Source: Cronobacter sakazakii
GTDB lineage: Bacteria; Pseudomonadota; Gammaproteobacteria; Enterobacterales; Enterobacteriaceae
Length of the DNA stretch: 64,000 bases
Direction of reading: 5' to 3'
Assembly (NCBI RefSeq): GCF_000982825.1
Contig: NZ_CP011047.1
Span: 310,001-374,000 of the forward strand
How positions within the stretch are numbered: the first letter of the stretch is position 1; each line of letters opens with the position of its first letter. Position numbers and translations under genes: made by a program. Of the stretch, positions 59,113 through 64,000 are shown piece by piece. The notes under the pieces were generated by a model. The model was given only the letters and a program-made list of their open reading frames with translations. It was not told where the DNA came from and did no database searches.

Positions 59113-60186
59113 TTACTGGCTGAGACGGCTTGCGATAAGCCGCAGCTCATCGGCGATTTTGCGCATATCCGGCGTGTCGTCTTCACGCGGGCCGGTGGAG
59201 TGGCGGATCACCAGCCGCGCCGGGAGAATGGAAGAAAGCCGTGAGGCGTCGCTTTCGCTCGCTTCCAGCAACCGCCGCACCGCCTCTTTGCCCTGCATGT
59301 CGAGATCGAGCGAGACAGTGGTCAGCGCCGGATAGAAAAACGAGCTTTCGTAGGTGTCGTCATAGCCAATCACCGATTTCTGCCCCGGAATGGAGAGCTG
59401 CTGCTGATGAAACGCGCTCAGCACGCCAAGCGCCATCTGGTCGTTCGCCACCAGCGCGGCGGTGAAATGCGGCGCTTCACGCAACATTTGCAGCGCGCCC
59501 GCGTAACCGCTCTGCGCGTCCCAGTTGCCATGCAGCACCGTCACCGGCGTTAAGCCGTAGCTCTCCAGCGTCTCAAGCCAGCTTTTGAGGCGCAACCGGG
59601 CGGACACCGAGCGCTCCGGCCCCGCCAGCAGCGCGATATCGCGATGCCCGAGCTCGTATAAATACTTCACGCTCGCGCGCGTGCCGTCCGCTGGATTAAA
59701 AGAGACGTTAAACACCGAGCTGTACGGGTCTACATCAAGGAACAGGCACAGGATGTCGTCGTTATCGGCGGCGATTTTCTCCGCTTCCTGGGTCTCCAGC
59801 GGTACGTTGATGATAACCTTATCCACCAGCTGGGACTTGAGTTCGTTGATAGAATCCTGAATCCCCTGGCTGACGTTCTCATCGATCATTGAGATCAATA
59901 CCTGGTAGCCATCCAGATTTGCGTAACGTTTCACCGCCGCCGCCACCTGTGACGGCGCATGGAGCGCAAGCGACGTGGTGACCAGGCCAAGCGTCATGCT
60001 CTGCTTGCCGACCAGCTGCTGCGCCAGCCGGTTAGGCACATAACGCAGATGCGCGATCGCCTCTTCCACCTTGCGGCGCGTGGCTTCAGAGACATTCGCG
60101 GACTTATTCAAAACACGAGACACCGTCTGGTAGGAAACCCCCGCATGGCGGGCGACGTCTTCCAGTGTGGCGCTTTTAGACTTCAT
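59113..60186 (-). CDS. LacI-family repressor of the galactoside locus
   Basis: 357-residue LacI/GalR repressor. Helix-turn-helix: ATLEDVARHAGVSYQTVSRVLNKSANVSEATRRKVEEAI; the YQ at the recognition helix is as in LacI, which reads lac-type operators. The effector domain has VIGYDDTYESSFFYPALTTVSLD and a C-terminal extension similar to the LacI tetramerisation tail (ADELRLIASRLSQ). Divergent from the porin gene, 272 bp apart. It is probably the repressor of the porin/GH42 genes, with a galactoside as inducer (inference from neighbours). Confidence 0.9.
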   Translation of the reverse strand: MKSKSATLEDVARHAGVSYQTVSRVLNKSANVSEATRRKVEEAIAHLRYVPNRLAQQLVGKQSMTLGLVTTSLALHAPSQVAAAVKRYANLDGYQVLISMIDENVSQGIQDSINELKSQLVDKVIINVPLETQEAEKIAADNDDILCLFLDVDPYSSVFNVSFNPADGTRASVKYLYELGHRDIALLAGPERSVSARLRLKSWLETLESYGLTPVTVLHGNWDAQSGYAGALQMLREAPHFTAALVANDQMALGVLSAFHQQQLSIPGQKSVIGYDDTYESSFFYPALTTVSLDLDMQGKEAVRRLLEASESDASRLSSILPARLVIRHSTGPREDDTPDMRKIADELRLIASRLSQ

Positions 60187-60283
60187 GTTCCGGTTCCTTT
60201 TTCATGGGCTGCGCTGATTGTAACAGGCACCAGCCGGAAAAGCCTTTTCTGCCTAAATCCCCGTTATCCGCTCGCTTAACCAA

Positions 60284-60437
60284 GTATTACGTTCACAATA
60301 CATAAAACTCGTGAGAAACATCACCGTTCGTTACAAAAATGCCTGATTTATTTGCACTGAGTCACAATTAATTAAGATCAAAATTGCCTGAAATTCTGCA
60401 AAGGCGTTTTATGGCCTCGGTTATGTGAACGTAATAC
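60284..60437. promoter_or_regulatory. Two inverted 13-bp sites between repressor and porin
   Basis: GTATTACGTTCAC at 60284-60296 and its exact complement GTGAACGTAATAC at 60425-60437. They flank the intergenic region 129 bp apart, one near each gene start. They are likely operators for the adjacent LacI-type repressor, possibly with DNA looping. Confidence 0.65.
60310..60325. promoter_or_regulatory. CRP site upstream of the porin gene
   Basis: CGTGAGAAACATCACC keeps GTGA-N6-TCAC exactly, the core of the CRP site. It suggests catabolite control of the porin and/or repressor gene. Confidence 0.6.
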
Positions 60438-60458
60438 AAAACAATAAAAGAGGTTACT

Positions 60459-61727
60459 ATGAACACTACGCTACGCACAGTGGCCGTTGCGTTAGCTGCC
60501 GCGCTGACTTCACCTTGTCTGCTGGCCGCTTCATCTTCTGTACCTATTGATTTTCATGGCTATTTGCGTGGCGGCGTGGGCGTCTCGCAGGATGGTGGCC
60601 AGGAAGAGTGGCAGAAAAACAAGCTGGGGCGTCTGGGTAACGAAACCGACACCTATGGCGAAGTGGAGCTGGGCTCTGAAGTCTACAAAAAAGACGAAGT
60701 CAGCTTTTATGTCGACAGCATGGTCAGCATGGTGTCCGACGGCTCTAACGATAACGAAAGCACGCTTAACGACGATGCCCAGTTCGGCCTGCGCCAGTTA
60801 AACCTGCAAATTAAAGGGTTGATCCCGGGCGATCCGAACGCGGTTATCTGGGGCGGCAAGCGCTACTACCAGCGCCACGATCTGCACATCATCGATACCA
60901 AATACTGGAACATCTCCGGCTCTGGTGCCGGGATCGAAAACTACACCTTAGGCCCGGGCGCGATCTCCTTCGCGTGGATCCGCGGCGACGCCAACGATCT
61001 CGACTACCGCGTCGATGGCGATAACGATGTGAACATCAACTATCTGGATCTGCGTTACGCAGGCTGGAAGCCGTGGACAGGCGCCTGGACGGAATTTGGC
61101 ATCGATTACGCCATGCCAAACCCAACCGACAAACAGAAAGAGTACGGCGGGCTGTATGAAGCCGACAACGGCGTGATGCTGACCGGTGAAATCAGCCAGG
61201 ACATGCTCGGCGGCTATAACAAACTGGTATTGCAGTACGCCAACAAGGGCCTCGCGCAGAACATGGTGTCGCAGGGCGGCGGCTGGTATGACATGTGGAA
61301 CTACGTTAACGACGCCACCGGCTATCGCGTGATCAACACCGGTCTGATTCCGATCACCGACAAGTTCTCGTTTAACCATGTGCTGACCTGGGGCTCGGCG
61401 GAAGACATCACCGCCACGACCGATAAATCGCGCCTGCTCTCGCTGGTAGGCCGTGGTCAGTACCAGTTCACGCAGTATGTGCGCCTCATCGGGGAAGTGG
61501 GCGGATTCTGGCAGAAGGACACCTATAACAACGGCACGGATTACAAGCAGAGCGGCGAAAAATACACTATCGCACTCGGCCTCGCCGATGGCCCGGAATT
61601 TATGTCACGCCCGGAACTGCGCGTGTTTGCCTCTTATCTGAACGATTCACAGAACGGTAAATCCCTGCAGGACGGCACGGCGGACGACACCTGGAACTTC
61701 GGTGTTCAGGTCGAAGCCTGGTGGTAA
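60459..61727 (+). CDS. LamB-type maltoporin-like sugar porin
   Basis: 422-residue outer-membrane porin of the LamB family: signal peptide (about 1-24, cleavage after LLAA), then the 18-stranded barrel beginning VPIDFHGYLRGGVGVSQDGGQ, a region aligned to LamB FHGYARSG, and ending in FGVQVEAWW with the terminal aromatic residue. The aromatic greasy-slide positions are partly visible (W and Y in the YYQRHDLHIIDTKYWNISG stretch). GAGGTTACT precedes the ATG. By context it admits galactosides or beta-galactan oligosaccharides rather than maltodextrins. Confidence 0.9.
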   Translation: MNTTLRTVAVALAAALTSPCLLAASSSVPIDFHGYLRGGVGVSQDGGQEEWQKNKLGRLGNETDTYGEVELGSEVYKKDEVSFYVDSMVSMVSDGSNDNESTLNDDAQFGLRQLNLQIKGLIPGDPNAVIWGGKRYYQRHDLHIIDTKYWNISGSGAGIENYTLGPGAISFAWIRGDANDLDYRVDGDNDVNINYLDLRYAGWKPWTGAWTEFGIDYAMPNPTDKQKEYGGLYEADNGVMLTGEISQDMLGGYNKLVLQYANKGLAQNMVSQGGGWYDMWNYVNDATGYRVINTGLIPITDKFSFNHVLTWGSAEDITATTDKSRLLSLVGRGQYQFTQYVRLIGEVGGFWQKDTYNNGTDYKQSGEKYTIALGLADGPEFMSRPELRVFASYLNDSQNGKSLQDGTADDTWNFGVQVEAWW

Positions 61728-61891
61728 GAAGCAGTCCCTGGCGCTAACACGCGTCAGGCTGTGCGGGCGGCGGCCCGAAACCGCTGCCCGCAGCGTTGTC
61801 TGATGCAGACACGCAGAGTAAGCGTTGTATCTCTGAGTGATGGCACTGCCATCAAGGCGTCACTGCCGCTGATGCACCCTCGTTGCCTTTT

Positions 61892-61929
61892 GCGGGATAA
61901 CCTTTTATGCAGGGTTATCCCGCTTTTTT
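61892..61929 (+). terminator. Terminator of the porin gene
   Basis: GCGGGATAACC and GGTTATCCCGC form an 11-bp stem with a 10-nt loop (61892-61923), followed by six T. It ends the porin transcript just before the convergent EIIB gene. Confidence 0.93.
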
Positions 61930-61930
61930 A

Positions 61931-62248
61931 TCACGCGTTTCTGAAACGCTCATCCAGCAGTTTGCGCAGCGCGTCGGATTGCTTGCCGAAAATCGCATGG
62001 ACTTCCTGGCCGAGAATAATCACGCCTAATGCCCCTTCCGACTGCAACGCCTCGGTATCAACGCGGGTCAGCTCTTTGACTTTGACGCGCAGACGCGTCA
62101 TGCAGGCGTCCACGCTCTCAATATTCTCCTGCCCGCCGAAATCCGCCACCAGACGCGCGATCTGCTCGCGCTCCTCTTCGGTTAACGTCTGGGTAGTGGC
62201 GGGCTGCGGGCGGGTGACGTGGTGCAGAAACGATTTCAGGCTAACCAT
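61931..62248 (-). CDS. Stand-alone PTS EIIB protein, glucose family
   Basis: 105-residue EIIB of the glucose/sucrose PTS family, with the phosphocysteine C49 in ESVDACMTRLRVKV and the GVIILGQEVHAIFGK region that follows. Normally this domain is fused to an EIIC. Here it is alone, with no EIIC or EIIA in the window that fits it. It follows the GH42 gene by 69 nt, but a terminator lies between them. It may phosphorylate sugars with an EIIC encoded further right, or act in regulation like a LicT/BglG-interacting EIIB; the sequence does not decide. Confidence 0.85.
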   Translation of the reverse strand: MVSLKSFLHHVTRPQPATTQTLTEEEREQIARLVADFGGQENIESVDACMTRLRVKVKELTRVDTEALQSEGALGVIILGQEVHAIFGKQSDALRKLLDERFRNA

Positions 62249-62273
62249 AGCGGCTCCTTTTTCAGACCAGATA

Positions 62274-62305
62274 ATAAAAAAGCGCCCGTTCGGGTGAACG
62301 GGCGC
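62274..62305 (-). terminator. Terminator between GH42 and EIIB genes
   Basis: GCGCCCGTTC...GAACGGGCGC stem (62282-62305) followed on the minus strand by six T. It lies 12 nt past the beta-galactosidase stop, so EIIB would need readthrough or its own promoter. Confidence 0.9.
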
Positions 62306-62317
62306 GCAGGGAACAAC

Positions 62318-64000
62318 TCAGGCGAGGCGGCGGCGCAGAATGCGACAGCCCCAGGGGGCGAGCGACAGCCTGCCGCTCAGCGCGTCGCCGGTCAGCATAT
62401 CGGCGCAGCCCTCCGGCAGCGTCACCGACTGCGGCGCGCCGGTGTAGTTTTCAACGAAGATAAACGCGGATTCGCCATCGTGGCGGGCATGCGCGGTGAC
62501 GCCCGGCGGGAAATCCGCCGCCAGCGCGCGCGCAAGCGCCAGCTCGTTAATGATGTTGCCGAAGAAATCGCGCTGGAAGGCGAGATCGTTACGCGAGGCC
62601 ACATACCAGGCTTTGCCCGCGCCAAACGCGTTCACCGTCACCGCCGCGCGTCCGGCATAGAAATCGTCGCGATAGGTGGCGAGCGCCGTCGCGCCTTCGG
62701 TGTGGATGAGATCGCACAGATGGCGCACCTGATACGGTCCCTGCAAGCCCGCCTCGTTGCCCGCGAGCCCCTGAATCAGGTTGCGTTCGCCGTCGGCAAG
62801 GCAGTCAATCTCTTCCGCCCAGATGCCCAGCAGCTTACGCAGCGGGCCGGGGAAACCGCCGAGATGGCAAAGATCGGTCTCGTTGACGATGCCGCTCCAG
62901 TAGGTGGTCACGAAGTGGCCGCCCTGTTCGACAAAGGCTTCGGCGCGCTGCGCAAACCCGTCGCGCACCATGTAGAGCATCGGCGCGATAACCAGTTTAT
63001 AGCCGCTCAGATCGGCGTCGGCGTTAATGATATCGACCGCGATCCCCTGCTCCCAGAACGGCCGGTAGTGCTCGGCGACGGTCTTTTCATACTCCAGCCC
63101 CAGGTTGCGCGGCCCCTGCGCGTCATCCATCGCCCAGCGGCTTTCCCAGTCGAAAATCACCGCCACCTGCGCGTCCACGCGCGCGCCGACCACCGGATCA
63201 AGCTGGCTTAAGATATCGCCAAGCTGCGCCACTTCGCGCCCGATGCGGGTGTCGATATGACCGACGTGATCCACCACCGCGCCGTGGAATTTCTCCACCG
63301 AGCCGCGGCTCTTGCGCCACTGGAAGTACTGCACCGAATCCGCGCCGTGCGCCACCGCCTGGAGCGAAGAGAGAATATGCATGCCCGGCTTTTTCAGCTT
63401 GCTGGTGGGCTGCCAGTTGGTGGTTCCCGGCGTTGATTCCATCAGCACAAACGGTTTGCCGTGCTTTAAGGTGCGCATCAGGTCGTGGTACATCGCGGTG
63501 TAGCAGGCAAGCTCGGTTTCGTCTTTATCGCGGTGCCACATCGGGTAGCTGTCCCAGGAGATAAAGTCGAGCGGTTCGGCGAGCTGCCAGTAGTCGTAAT
63601 CGTAGAAATACTCCATGAAGTTGGTGGTGGCCGGTAATTCCGGGTTCACCGCCTTCAGCGGGGCCAGTTCGTGACGGCAGAAATCAGTGACCTGCGCGGT
63701 ATTAAAGCGCCGCCAGTCGAGATTCAGACCGTGAATAGAGTTTTCGCCCTGCGGCGCCGGGGATTCAATCTGCGACCAGTCGGTAAAGGTATGGCTCCAG
63801 AAGGTGCTCCACCACGCCTCGTTGAGTTTATCGAGCGTGCCGTAGCGCGCTTTCAGCCAGCCGCGGAAATTCTCCTGGCACAAATCGCAATGACACTCGC
63901 CGCCATATTCGTTGGAGATATGCCAGCCGAGCACCGCCGGATGGTGCGCGTAACGCTCCGCCAGCAGGCGATTGATGGTGGCGGTTTTGTCGCGATAGAC
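62318..64000 (-). CDS. GH42 beta-galactosidase (5' end outside window)
   Basis: C-terminal 560 residues of a GH42 beta-galactosidase; the frame is open through the right edge, so its start lies beyond 64000. The acid/base Glu is in WHISNEYGG; the three C-terminal zinc cysteines follow as CHCDLC; the nucleophile Glu is in FVLMESTPG. The trimerisation domain and small C-terminal beta domain are complete to the stop. It is cytoplasmic and hydrolyses beta-galactosides, typically beta-1,4-galacto-oligosaccharides from plant galactan. With the LamB-type porin and LacI repressor it forms a galactoside-use locus. Confidence 0.93.
   Translation of the reverse strand, partial: VYRDKTATINRLLAERYAHHPAVLGWHISNEYGGECHCDLCQENFRGWLKARYGTLDKLNEAWWSTFWSHTFTDWSQIESPAPQGENSIHGLNLDWRRFNTAQVTDFCRHELAPLKAVNPELPATTNFMEYFYDYDYWQLAEPLDFISWDSYPMWHRDKDETELACYTAMYHDLMRTLKHGKPFVLMESTPGTTNWQPTSKLKKPGMHILSSLQAVAHGADSVQYFQWRKSRGSVEKFHGAVVDHVGHIDTRIGREVAQLGDILSQLDPVVGARVDAQVAVIFDWESRWAMDDAQGPRNLGLEYEKTVAEHYRPFWEQGIAVDIINADADLSGYKLVIAPMLYMVRDGFAQRAEAFVEQGGHFVTTYWSGIVNETDLCHLGGFPGPLRKLLGIWAEEIDCLADGERNLIQGLAGNEAGLQGPYQVRHLCDLIHTEGATALATYRDDFYAGRAAVTVNAFGAGKAWYVASRNDLAFQRDFFGNIINELALARALAADFPPGVTAHARHDGESAFIFVENYTGAPQSVTLPEGCADMLTGDALSGRLSLAPWGCRILRRRLA

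Overview
The window looks like chromosomal DNA of an enterobacterium close to Cronobacter/Enterobacter. This is an inference from near-identical E. coli-type proteins (NadR, RadA, SerB, LplA, DeoABCD, PrfC, RsmC, DnaT/DnaC, OpgB, Tsr), from E. coli-like gene order around the 99-100 min region, and from a group 2-type capsule export locus, ascFBG and a LamB/GH42 sugar locus. Most genes between 5.7 and 43 kb are conserved core genes. The two ends and several insertions are accessory.

Layout. 1-3.2 kb: the kps region 3 end of a capsule locus (kpsM, kpsT, start of a region 2 glycosyltransferase) hit by two identical IS1 copies in opposite orientation, each with its own target duplication; kpsM and the glycosyltransferase gene are both split. 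An RfaH-type JUMPStart/ops element remains upstream of kpsM. 3.5-5.5 kb: a divergent LysR regulator and MDR dehydrogenase. 5.7-19.6 kb: nadR-radA-serB, ytjB-lplA, the deoCABD operon with DeoR/CRP/CytR-like sites, a CNT nucleoside transporter, yjjV-yjjU-ytjA. 19.8-25.6 kb: osmY, prfC, yjjG-rimI-holD, rsmC and three tRNA-Leu(CAG) genes. 25.6-34.6 kb: a DUF1435 gene and fhuF with Fur boxes around an inserted diguanylate cyclase, an orphan PTS EIIC, a YbaK-like protein, yjjQ-bglJ, yjjP-yjjB and an inserted ohrR-ohr pair. 34.7-43.5 kb: dnaT-dnaC, opgB, two further diguanylate cyclases, and tsr with a sigma-28 promoter.

43.8-64 kb is accessory: an unidentified membrane protein, a 1,040-residue subtilisin-type autotransporter, a cytosine permease/deaminase-like pair, the ascFB beta-glucoside operon with its AscG repressor, an orphan lipoprotein, a MarR/HlyD/DUF2955 efflux set, and a sugar locus (LacI repressor, LamB-type porin, lone PTS EIIB, GH42 beta-galactosidase running off the right edge).

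Functional links: nucleoside uptake sits directly upstream of deoxynucleoside breakdown; porin, repressor and GH42 enzyme form a galactoside uptake/hydrolysis set; AscF/AscB take up and hydrolyse phospho-beta-glucosides under AscG, whose likely operator core also occurs in tandem 25 kb away upstream of the orphan EIIC. I did not find an entirely new multi-gene system, CRISPR array or prophage. The strongest observations are the double IS1 inactivation of capsule export, the possible shared AscG site, the cyclase between two Fur boxes, and the unidentified membrane protein.
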